From a virus: a stretch of 36,989 bases of DNA. Position numbers and translations under genes: made by a program. The stretch spans positions 1 to 36,989 of the IMG/VR virus record IMGVR_UViG_3300009075_000011. The stretch is one strand, 5' to 3'. This document shows positions 8,002-15,545 of this stretch, piece after piece. Each line of letters starts with the position of its first letter. The stretch's first letter is position 1. Below the pieces are notes generated by a model. The model saw only the letters and a list, made by a program, of their open reading frames with translations. It did no database searches and was not told the DNA's origin.

Positions 8002-8927
8002 TATGCAACGATAGAGGTGTGATTCATTGCAACGATGGTTTCACCTTCTTTGCCGCCAGCCTTTGGACCAACGATTGCGTCGGCTGTAGCGCCAGTACCT
8101 GATACAGGGGCACCAATCGTTACAGACGGAGCAGCGGTGTAACCAGCACCTGGATTGGTAACGTTCACAGCCAATAGACGGCCGCCTAGAACAGCAGTAC
8201 CTGCTGCGCCAGAACCACCAGTACCTACTGGCACGAACGAAACTGCCGGCGCGTAAGTGTAACCAGTACCGTAGTTGGTCATGGTGATAGAAGTAACCTC
8301 ATCCGCAGTCAAAGCCGACGTTGCGGCTGCGTCACTGTTACCACCGGCAGCGAACACTACTAGAGGTGCTGCGGTGTAGCCAGTACCACCGGTGCTCAAC
8401 GATACGCTTTGAACGCCGTTCGTCAACGTTGCCGTTGCGGTTGCTGTTACGCCCAATACGTCTGGCGCTGCAACTGTAACTGACGGTGCACCAGTGTAAC
8501 CGATACCGCGATTGGTAAGGGTGATGTGCTCAACGCTGGCAGTGTTCACGCTATAGACAGACCAGCCGATGTGCGCCGGACCTTCATTGCCAGCCCATTC
8601 GCCGGCAGTCTTACCAACTGAAGTTGGTTCGCTTGTTGGAATACCGTCGGCGAATACTGGTGCACCTAGTGCAGCATATGCAGCCGCAGTAGCACCACCG
8701 CCCCCAACGAAAGCTACGTCAGGTGGAGCAGTATAGCCAGAACCAGCCGCCGTTACGCGAACGCTATTGACTGAACCATTAGGATTCAGAACCACATCCG
8801 CGGCGGCGCCTGTTCCACCCGTACCGACTGAGGTAAACTCAACTCCAACAGCGGCGGTATAGTTGCCTCCCGAATTGCTTACGGTAACAGACTTTACGCC
8901 TGTCTTTGTTTTTCCCCAGAGTGCCAT
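8001..8927 (-). CDS. Repeat-containing virion structural protein
   Basis: 308 aa, starting at the ATG at 8927 after AAGGAG. It contains about six copies of a ~35-45-residue beta unit, each with a core such as GGTGYTAAPLVVF or GAGYTAAPSVTI. Four of the units are preceded by a V-x-V-T/S-N/T strand. Gly, Ala, Thr and Val dominate and there are no Cys residues, as expected for an extracellular fibre or decoration protein. It is coupled to the collagen-like protein, so the two may form one appendage. The exact place in the virion is unknown. Confidence 0.8.
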   Translation of the reverse strand: MALWGKTKTGVKSVTVSNSGGNYTAAVGVEFTSVGTGGTGAAADVVLNPNGSVNSVRVTAAGSGYTAPPDVAFVGGGGATAAAYAALGAPVFADGIPTSEPTSVGKTAGEWAGNEGPAHIGWSVYSVNTASVEHITLTNRGIGYTGAPSVTVAAPDVLGVTATATATLTNGVQSVSLSTGGTGYTAAPLVVFAAGGNSDAAATSALTADEVTSITMTNYGTGYTYAPAVSFVPVGTGGSGAAGTAVLGGRLLAVNVTNPGAGYTAAPSVTIGAPVSGTGATADAIVGPKAGGKEGETIVAMNHTSIVA

Positions 8928-8963
8928 GTAATTCTCCTTGACTTAGTGATTCTACAACGTTAT

Positions 8964-11273
8964 TTAGTACAACGCGACCGAGTGGGCCATTGCCTTCTTT
9001 GTGTCGCCCTTTGCTGTTCCCGCCGCACTTTTTTCTCGTGGTCCGCGAAACTTCTTTTTCAGACCCAATTTCTTCGCAATGCCATCCACCATCGCACGAT
9101 GCTCTGGAGTATTATATGGCAATTTCATGTAGGACGCATTACGGTGCTTCGAAGTATGCGGAATCAAATGCTTGTCAATGTGTGCGTTTTGCTCTGGCGA
9201 AAGATCCTTTGCAACACGCTTGAGATATTCGCTTCTTGACTTTGCAAACATCGAAGATTCGATGATAACCTCCTCGCACAACGAGTCATCCCATTCATCA
9301 GGATTCGTACCTTCTTCCATGCCAGGAGCCTTCGGAGCGAAAACCTTTTCGTCTTCCACCTCATTCTCGTTTGCGCCGCCCTTGCCGCTTTGGGCAGCAT
9401 CAAACGCTGCCTGCATAGCAGGGTTCAGCTTGGCCCACATTTCGTCACGGGCTGCTTGCTGACCAGCAAACTTGATTGGCTGACCTTCTGCATTCTCCCA
9501 CGGCTCACCGTCAACAGCAACAACTACAGGAGCAAAGAATGAACCCATGCGAACATACTTGACTGTCTTGCCATGAATCTGTTCAGACCCTAGAACGTTG
9601 TAGCCTGGGGTTGAATCGAATTCAGAACGAGGTGCGTTGAACGTGCCTGGGACTGCTGCTTTTGGCTCGTAAGAATCCTTAAGAACATCGCCTTCTGGTT
9701 CATACGAAGAGGACATGTATGGAGGCTTCTTTCGTTCCGCTTTGGATAATTTAGATATTGACGTTAGCGGATGTTCCCACTTAGGTTCCGCTTTGGATAA
9801 TTTAGATATTGACGTTAGCGGATGTTCCCACTTAGTTTGCTTGATTTCAGAATTAGGATTTGTCGCGTTCATAACATGGGCATTTTCGCGGGCACGCTTT
9901 GCGGCCGCCTTCGAATACTTAGCGACCTTGCTGTGATGATAGGACTTCGGTGCCTTTTCATCATCATGCAGAACATCTACATGGTCACCGCCCTTTGCAG
10001 ATACATAGCCCTTGCGGGTTCCTACAAGGACCGTATCCCCGACATTGACCTTGCGTGCCGCCTCGTCAAGCGCATCCCTGAAAGCCGCCTTATAGGCGAT
10101 GCGTTCTGATTCTGTGAGATTTGGTTTGTCTGCCATTACTGTGCCCTCAATAGGAATTTCTTGTTTGATCTTGCCATACGAATGTCCGCCATAGCCCGAA
10201 ACTGCACGGTGATAGACAGTTGGTTTGACCCCTGTCTTTGCGTGTAGCTTTACAGCCGCATCCATAGCAGCCTGCTTGTTCAAACCTGTATGGACTTTCT
10301 CGCCAGTCTTGCCGTGATGTACGGTATAGGTGCCTTCGCCTTCGTATGCGAGGGACTCTTTTACGATGTGGGTATGCGGTAGTGCTACACCAACCTTCTC
10401 GCCGCTATGCGTTTTGACCCAGGACCTATCAGCTTCAGTCTTATGAACGACAAACCGCTCGCCCTTTCTAAACATAGGCCCACTTGTGCGCGACCATTCA
10501 CCCACATTCTTCGACACAACAACGTGATCGCCCTGCTTGAAACTTTCACCCAAATCGCCTTCGTGTGAGAGAGATTCATCCAATTCCGTTTCTAGTCCAG
10601 TCAAATCCACTTCTTCTTTGGCAATGCCCTTGCCCTTCATCTTCGCATCGTATTCGACGCGAACACCTTGTCCTGTGTACTTGCCCTTACGCATGATAGT
10701 AGGCTTGCGACCAGTAGTACCATGAATCTGCATTGCAGTTTCAATAGCGGAGTTAAGATAGCGCGTCTGGTGAACGACCTTATCGTCATGATGAACGGTG
10801 TAGGTGTTGAGTTCTGACAACTCACCTTCCACGATAGGCTCGGCGTCCTTAACCACATCTTCCATTTGGGCCTTGACAAATCCCTGACCCTTCAGATGTG
10901 TAATGACCTGATCATGTGACCAACGCTTTTGGGTGTGCTTGATTGCAAGGCCATCAGGAATCGTTTCCCGATGTTCCATATCGTAGTCATAACCACCGCC
11001 CATACGCTTGCCCCAGACGTAGACCTTTTGCTTCGGTCCCTTTTTCCAGATGCTGACAAGACTATCATATGACTCGTCAATCTCCACCTCTTCGGTGACG
11101 TTTGCTGCTGCCATGAATCGCTTGTGATCGAATCGTGGATTGGCTTTCGCGAAAATGCTCGCATGGTGGTTCGCGAGTTCAGCACGCTTCTTTGGGTCTT
11201 GGACAGCCTTCAAGGTGTCCGCCACCATCTGAAAGTGCTTACGCGATACGGCTTCTTTGAGAGATTCTTTCAT
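8964..11273 (-). CDS. Large Lys/His-rich virion-associated protein with repeated modules
   Basis: 769 aa. The N-terminus (MKESLKEAVSRKHFQMVADTL, with DPKKRAELANHHASIFAKANPRFDHKRF) resembles small modules found in internal or head-associated proteins of T4-like phages. The middle contains recurrent short modules of two kinds: YTVHHGKTGEKVHTG-like beta modules (about residues 155-215 and 315-370) and KxGDHVVVxxNVGEW-like SH3-type modules (about 245-300 and 415-445). The C-terminal half carries an exact 17-residue duplication. The protein is hydrophilic and has no transmembrane segment. Enzymatic function is not evident. A packaged or structural role is inferred from position and composition. 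Confidence 0.75.
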   Translation of the reverse strand: MKESLKEAVSRKHFQMVADTLKAVQDPKKRAELANHHASIFAKANPRFDHKRFMAAANVTEEVEIDESYDSLVSIWKKGPKQKVYVWGKRMGGGYDYDMEHRETIPDGLAIKHTQKRWSHDQVITHLKGQGFVKAQMEDVVKDAEPIVEGELSELNTYTVHHDDKVVHQTRYLNSAIETAMQIHGTTGRKPTIMRKGKYTGQGVRVEYDAKMKGKGIAKEEVDLTGLETELDESLSHEGDLGESFKQGDHVVVSKNVGEWSRTSGPMFRKGERFVVHKTEADRSWVKTHSGEKVGVALPHTHIVKESLAYEGEGTYTVHHGKTGEKVHTGLNKQAAMDAAVKLHAKTGVKPTVYHRAVSGYGGHSYGKIKQEIPIEGTVMADKPNLTESERIAYKAAFRDALDEAARKVNVGDTVLVGTRKGYVSAKGGDHVDVLHDDEKAPKSYHHSKVAKYSKAAAKRARENAHVMNATNPNSEIKQTKWEHPLTSISKLSKAEPKWEHPLTSISKLSKAERKKPPYMSSSYEPEGDVLKDSYEPKAAVPGTFNAPRSEFDSTPGYNVLGSEQIHGKTVKYVRMGSFFAPVVVAVDGEPWENAEGQPIKFAGQQAARDEMWAKLNPAMQAAFDAAQSGKGGANENEVEDEKVFAPKAPGMEEGTNPDEWDDSLCEEVIIESSMFAKSRSEYLKRVAKDLSPEQNAHIDKHLIPHTSKHRNASYMKLPYNTPEHRAMVDGIAKKLGLKKKFRGPREKSAAGTAKGDTKKAMAHSVALY
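9734..9835 (-). repeat. Perfect 2 x 51-bp tandem duplication inside a coding gene
   Basis: Positions 9734-9784 and 9785-9835 are identical over all 51 bases. The duplication stays in frame and encodes KWEHPLTSISKLSKAE twice, separated by a single residue. Zero divergence implies either a very recent slippage or recombination event or an assembly artefact. Confidence 0.95.
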
Positions 11274-11282
11274 TGCCGATCC

Positions 11283-11723
11283 TTATTTGGTGACAATATT
11301 CTTGCGCTTGAGAGTGATCTTCTTGATTTCTGAAACCGTTTCCTTGATCAGGTTTTCTGTGTCCTTCTTGACAACAGCCTCAACCTTGACTGCGGGCGGT
11401 TCAGTCTCAACGCTATTCATCTTGAAGCCAGAGACTACAGGAACAAGCTTTGGCATCAACTCCAACGATTCGGTCATGGGGACGAAGTAACGATCACCCA
11501 AGTACACGCAAATCTCGCAGACATACTTTCCTGGTTGCAGAATGCCTGTCAGTTCAGGAATCGATACTTCGTATAGACCCTTGTTGTGCTTTGTTGGAAA
11601 GGCGAGCGTAAGGTCAGGAGATACGATCTTGAATTCCACCTTTGGAGTAGACTTGGAGGAGTCTCCAGTAATCTCTACTTGGAATTCAAACTCGTTCTTC
11701 TTGTCGATTTCTAGTTGAACCAT
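11283..11723 (-). CDS. Beta-sandwich-like virion protein, unknown
   Basis: 146 aa, start overlapping the previous stop (TAATG). Residues ~1-90 are alternating hydrophobic strands (EFEFQVEITG, VEFKIVSP, GKYVCEICVYLG) typical of an Ig-like beta-sandwich. The last ~40 residues are a basic Lys-rich helix (KDTENLIKETVSEIKK). The small N-terminal fold plus charged tail suggests a decoration or adaptor protein. No family recognised. It belongs to a coupled run of virion genes. Confidence 0.75.
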   Translation of the reverse strand: MVQLEIDKKNEFEFQVEITGDSSKSTPKVEFKIVSPDLTLAFPTKHNKGLYEVSIPELTGILQPGKYVCEICVYLGDRYFVPMTESLELMPKLVPVVSGFKMNSVETEPPAVKVEAVVKKDTENLIKETVSEIKKITLKRKNIVTK

Positions 11724-12076
11724 TAGTCGCGTTCCTTCTTTGTTAGTCCAAGAACCTTAACGACTGTTTCTTGAACCGCATTCGTTTTGTTGATGACCTT
11801 TACTACGATGTTCGCCTGCTTGTCTGAAAGCTTGAATGACCGTTGATACGTCCTGTGACCAATCCGAACCCATGTGTTCAGAACCTTCGGTCGCTTCTCA
11901 TCCAACTCACGATAGTAACTGCTCGGGTCACCGCCCGATCCACCACCGCTTGACACTGGCGGTGGAACAACAACTTGGGCGCCCCACCAGCCTAGATTGA
12001 ACTGGGCTACTATCAGAGTTCCTACGTTACTTCCTAATAGCCCACCAATCACAATTCCATTCAGACTATCAGCCAT
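11723..12076 (-). CDS. Small Gly-rich virion protein, unknown
   Basis: 117 aa, linked to both neighbours by start/stop overlaps. Residues ~1-32 are hydrophobic and Gly-rich (GIVIGGLLGSNVGTLIVAQF). A Pro/Ser/Gly linker (VVPPPVSSGGGSGG) follows, then a soluble C-terminal part rich in Arg, Lys and Val. The N-terminus could be a membrane-active or tail-interior segment. I do not recognise the family, and the late-gene context is the only functional clue. Confidence 0.7.
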   Translation of the reverse strand: MADSLNGIVIGGLLGSNVGTLIVAQFNLGWWGAQVVVPPPVSSGGGSGGDPSSYYRELDEKRPKVLNTWVRIGHRTYQRSFKLSDKQANIVVKVINKTNAVQETVVKVLGLTKKERD

Positions 12077-12759
12077 TATTGAGGAATTCTCTCAGCCACT
12101 TCGGTCAAGCTCGGCAGACCAGCAAAGTTACGTAGATCAAACACCTTAATCGGTGTCAGATTGTCATCATCATAAATCGTCAGCGTGTACGCAGTCTGAT
12201 CGACTCTTGTTCTGTTCTTTTGATACTTCAACAACGTCTGTGCTAATTGCACCGCTGTGCTGATACTATTTTGTTCTGCCCCCATTGTACCTGGGGTGGT
12301 ATAGCTTGCTTTGCTTGCTTGCCAAACAGCATCACGGACTTGAGATTGGGTCAAACCACCACTTGCATCCAATAACGTTGCAGATGACGATGCAGCATAT
12401 GTAACCTGAACGAATGCCGTCGATTGAAACGGGGTTGGAACTTCAGCACCAACCGAATCTACTGCCACTAAGTTTCCACCAAATACACGACACAATTCAA
12501 ATGTAGGACCAGGCCTAGCCTCAAACGCGACTAGAGCATTTTGGAGAGTGGCTGTAATTCCGACAAACACACCACCACCCAAGGGGTCTTTACCCGCCGC
12601 CACAATCAATGCTGGATCGTCCCATGCACCAATCTCATTTTCCATCCATCTACAAGTGTCTACCAAATCTTGAATGGTCAATTCGGTGGATGGTGACAAA
12701 ACCGTAAGGATGCGCGGACTCGACTCCCAATCAATAGAAATATCCGTCCGAATAGTCAC
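12076..12759 (-). CDS. Virion structural protein of a widespread phage family
   Basis: 227 aa, beginning with GTG at 12759 in a GTGA overlap with the upstream stop. A strong GGAGG site supports GTG over any later ATG. The start (TDISIDWESSPRILTV.SPSTELTIQDLVDTCRWME) is a sequence style I have seen repeatedly in phage structural clusters. The C-terminal part (YTLTIYDDDNLTPIKVFDL) is also common in baseplate or tail-fibre-adjacent proteins. The exact role is unknown. Confidence 0.8.
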   Translation of the reverse strand: MTIRTDISIDWESSPRILTVLSPSTELTIQDLVDTCRWMENEIGAWDDPALIVAAGKDPLGGGVFVGITATLQNALVAFEARPGPTFELCRVFGGNLVAVDSVGAEVPTPFQSTAFVQVTYAASSSATLLDASGGLTQSQVRDAVWQASKASYTTPGTMGAEQNSISTAVQLAQTLLKYQKNRTRVDQTAYTLTIYDDDNLTPIKVFDLRNFAGLPSLTEVAERIPQ

Positions 12760-12977
12760 GCATCCTCCCCATCCCCCATATCAATATTGCCCGTAGCCCT
12801 AACGACCTCAAAGGTCACTTTAGGAGGATTCGCTAGTTCTTCTTCCAAATGTCTGATGATACGCCTATATTCGATCTTCGTTTCTTGTTCCTTGCGGATC
12901 GCTGCCTCAAAGACTTCAATGTTCTTGTCGCATTGAAGCAGCGCCGCTTTCATCGCCGTGATATCAAATCCACTCAT
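12756..12977 (-). CDS. Small coiled-coil protein
   Basis: 73 aa. Residues ~5-50 form one charged helix (LLQCDKNIEVFEAAIRKEQ) with heptad-like spacing, and the C-terminus is acidic. It is coupled to the downstream structural gene by a GTGA overlap. It could be a chaperone or tail-assembly factor, but nothing in the sequence proves this. Confidence 0.65.
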   Translation of the reverse strand: MSGFDITAMKAALLQCDKNIEVFEAAIRKEQETKIEYRRIIRHLEEELANPPKVTFEVVRATGNIDMGDGEDA

Positions 12978-12988
12978 AGTCTATCCTA

Positions 12989-15487
12989 TTAGGTCTTGAT
13001 CGTATCCGTTGTTCTAATCGTAGCAATGGACGCATTCGAACCTGTTGTCAAGGAGTCCGTAGTGAACGGAATGATCGGAGTTGCATTAGCCGAATTACGC
13101 ACCACAACTCGGAAATCGATCTGTCCGACATACACAACGCTTGCCGAAGCCGACGTAGTGGTTGCATACTTGTCTAGCAACGGTACATATACGTCATCCG
13201 CAGTATCGATTGCGACTGGAATACCGTTAACATAGTAGGTGTCGCCGGTCGTTTGACCAGTGATAGCACGATCTAGAACGATGGTGTTAGCGTCAGTCAC
13301 AGAAGCGACATATGCCACAGCATTCGAACGAGTTGTGTTGACAACTAGGTCACCACGCCGTACCGAACCGAACGCTGCCGCATCAACGATGGTCGTTGTG
13401 TTCGTTGTTGCGTCGGCAGTACCAGTGATAGTTGATAGCGTGAAGACTGAACCAGTCCAGCTGGCATAACGCAGACGATAACCTGCATTGTTTGCCGATG
13501 CATCACGAATACGCAGAACACCGCCAGTTGTCTTACCTGGAATGTCTTGCGGAATCGCGCCGTCAACAGTCAACGTGCCGCCACCAATTGATTCGCCACC
13601 AGCGGCGCTGAATTCGGTCTTGTTGATTGCACCACCCGACAAGCGGAATACAGATACGCGATCTGAATCGATTGCGGTTTCTGCGCCACCAACCAGGTTG
13701 GTAACTGTGATCGAAATTGCGATTGGTCGAAGTTGCGTACCACCAGGAATTGGAGTAAGCTGGAACTTGTTTTCGTCCGCAGCCAGCCAATCAGACAGAA
13801 GCACACCACGCGCACCGAAGAATGTGCCACCCGCGAATGTACCGAATGGTGATTGCTTCTTTGGCGAAAACGTCTGTGCCGATATATTGATCGTCACCGT
13901 GCCAGAAGTATCGTTATCGGTCAAAATCTGACCAGTCACGAATGTACCGCGAATGTTACGCAGCAAGATTACCTTCTTGGTGGTGTCATGCGAAACTACA
14001 ACCCCTGTTGCCAATGAAGTTGCTTGCGTTACGTCGCTGCCTTCTGCGATTGTACCAGTGACTGAACCTGAGTATTCAAGGTATACTTCACCACCGATGT
14101 ACATTTCGCCTGGCACGCCGTTTGTGTTGGACGTTCCAGTAGCTCCGAATCGGGTAACGTATTTAACCCATTCATAGACCTGAGTCAACGGATTTTGGTT
14201 GCAGTCAAGCGTGATACCATACGCTTCCGTTATACCATCATCATTGATATCGTACACAGTATTGCCGAACGTTACTGTTGGGAATGCGTTTGCAGTAAAC
14301 CAGCTTTGCAATGCAGGCCCTTGTGCGGCCGGTGCCGAACCGTTCTTTGTTCCAGAACGAGCCGGAGTCGAATCAACGTTATTGATCGTCTCGGTTGCTG
14401 TTTGGAAGTCTGTTAGCGGATCACCAAGCAAGTAGTAATGCAGAGTCTGGGACGAGTTGAACGTACCTTCAACCTTTGTGATGATAGCACGCGCACCAGA
14501 AGTAGCGCCCTGGATTTCGTAACCAACAACCCAATCAGGCTGTGTTCCAGTTTGTGCGGTAAGCGTGATCGAACTGAATCCTGTCGTGTTATCCAAGTCC
14601 GGCGATGTTGCAAGCGGAATAGGGTTACGACCACCAGACGTTAGAGAAGTTGATACTTCGAACGAATCGTAAAGCGTGTTTCCTTTTCTTGTGTATACCG
14701 ACAGATAACCACCGTCGATTACTGGATAGCCAGCAGCCTTGAAGTTCTTGATGTACACACAAATGTCGATTTGGCCGTCGCCCCACCAGTCTTGGCCAGG
14801 GTTTGTAACGGTGTCAATAGAATATAGACGAATACGACCAGCGTTGGTCGCAACAGGACCTTGATAGACATAAACGTGCGTGTCTGGTTCGAACGTACCG
14901 ATCGAATACAGATTTGCCCAAACCTGTTCGCCTGTTACTGCGGCCGCAGATTGTGTTGCTGTCAAGGCGTCGCAGGTGATAGTGCCCGACGTTGAATCCC
15001 AGTTATTAGCGGCGGCGAAAGAATCGGGCCTGATAACTAGGTAATCAGTCGCACCAGACTCAATAACGTCAAGAAGTGTTCCAGCATCACCGTCAGCATG
15101 GCTGATATCAAGACCAATCTTGGCGGTGGTGATGTTGTTTGAAGTAACGGCGACAACAACAATACCAGTATTGGTCGTTGTTACCCGAGCCCAACCATTC
15201 GTCTTTAAGGCGCCGCCCATCATGTGTTCCATCATGTTATATGGCACATACCACGGATCCAAGTCGCCCGTATCGATGATACCGATAGTGTATTCCACCG
15301 GAGTCTGTGCTGACATTGGAATACCGTCGTCCATTTGACCGACTTCATCGAAGTGGTCTTGGAGCGCCGAATATAGCTCGTTCATGGTGCGGGTACCAGA
15401 AGCCGAGCCCGTCCACGCAAGCCGCTTTTGGCGGTTTTCGTCTTGGTAGTAGATTGTTACGTCACCGCCTAGAATTGTTGCACTCAT
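12989..15487 (-). CDS. Large virion structural protein (tail/fibre type)
   Basis: 832 aa, starting at the ATG at 15487 after AAGGAG and a ~50-nt leader downstream of a TATAAATA late-promoter motif. The N-terminal ~75 residues (GGDVTIYYQDENRQKRLAWTG, DEVGQMDDGIPMSAQ) recur in large structural proteins of other myophages. The rest is almost entirely beta-strand with high Thr, Ser, Gly and Asp and few charged helices, as expected for a fibre or spike. Residues ~330-375 include GYEIQGATSGARAIITKVEG, a small repeated barrel motif seen again near residues 490-530 (ATGVVVSHDTTKKVILLRNIRG). It sits in the same operon as the 769-aa spike-like gene. Confidence 0.85.
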   Translation of the reverse strand: MSATILGGDVTIYYQDENRQKRLAWTGSASGTRTMNELYSALQDHFDEVGQMDDGIPMSAQTPVEYTIGIIDTGDLDPWYVPYNMMEHMMGGALKTNGWARVTTTNTGIVVVAVTSNNITTAKIGLDISHADGDAGTLLDVIESGATDYLVIRPDSFAAANNWDSTSGTITCDALTATQSAAAVTGEQVWANLYSIGTFEPDTHVYVYQGPVATNAGRIRLYSIDTVTNPGQDWWGDGQIDICVYIKNFKAAGYPVIDGGYLSVYTRKGNTLYDSFEVSTSLTSGGRNPIPLATSPDLDNTTGFSSITLTAQTGTQPDWVVGYEIQGATSGARAIITKVEGTFNSSQTLHYYLLGDPLTDFQTATETINNVDSTPARSGTKNGSAPAAQGPALQSWFTANAFPTVTFGNTVYDINDDGITEAYGITLDCNQNPLTQVYEWVKYVTRFGATGTSNTNGVPGEMYIGGEVYLEYSGSVTGTIAEGSDVTQATSLATGVVVSHDTTKKVILLRNIRGTFVTGQILTDNDTSGTVTINISAQTFSPKKQSPFGTFAGGTFFGARGVLLSDWLAADENKFQLTPIPGGTQLRPIAISITVTNLVGGAETAIDSDRVSVFRLSGGAINKTEFSAAGGESIGGGTLTVDGAIPQDIPGKTTGGVLRIRDASANNAGYRLRYASWTGSVFTLSTITGTADATTNTTTIVDAAAFGSVRRGDLVVNTTRSNAVAYVASVTDANTIVLDRAITGQTTGDTYYVNGIPVAIDTADDVYVPLLDKYATTTSASASVVYVGQIDFRVVVRNSANATPIIPFTTDSLTTGSNASIATIRTTDTIKT

Positions 15488-15536
15488 TCAATGCTCCTTG
15501 AGTTTGTTGTTTTTCCGACTGTTTCAGCCATCCAGC

Positions 15537-15544
15537 TATTTATA
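15537..15544 (-). promoter_or_regulatory. Putative T4-type late promoter TATAAATA
   Basis: An exact match to the T4 late -10 element, placed between the stop of the 769-aa structural gene and the start of the 832-aa structural gene, about 50 bases before that ATG. No -35 hexamer is present, as expected for gp55-dependent promoters. A gp55 homologue is not in this window. Confidence 0.55.
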
Positions 15545-15545
15545 A

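Noticed and set aside
13563-13830. Short Trp/Arg-rich frames inside the 832-aa structural gene
   Set aside because: Alternative-frame readings of a continuous beta-rich structural protein, without RBS or conservation signals.
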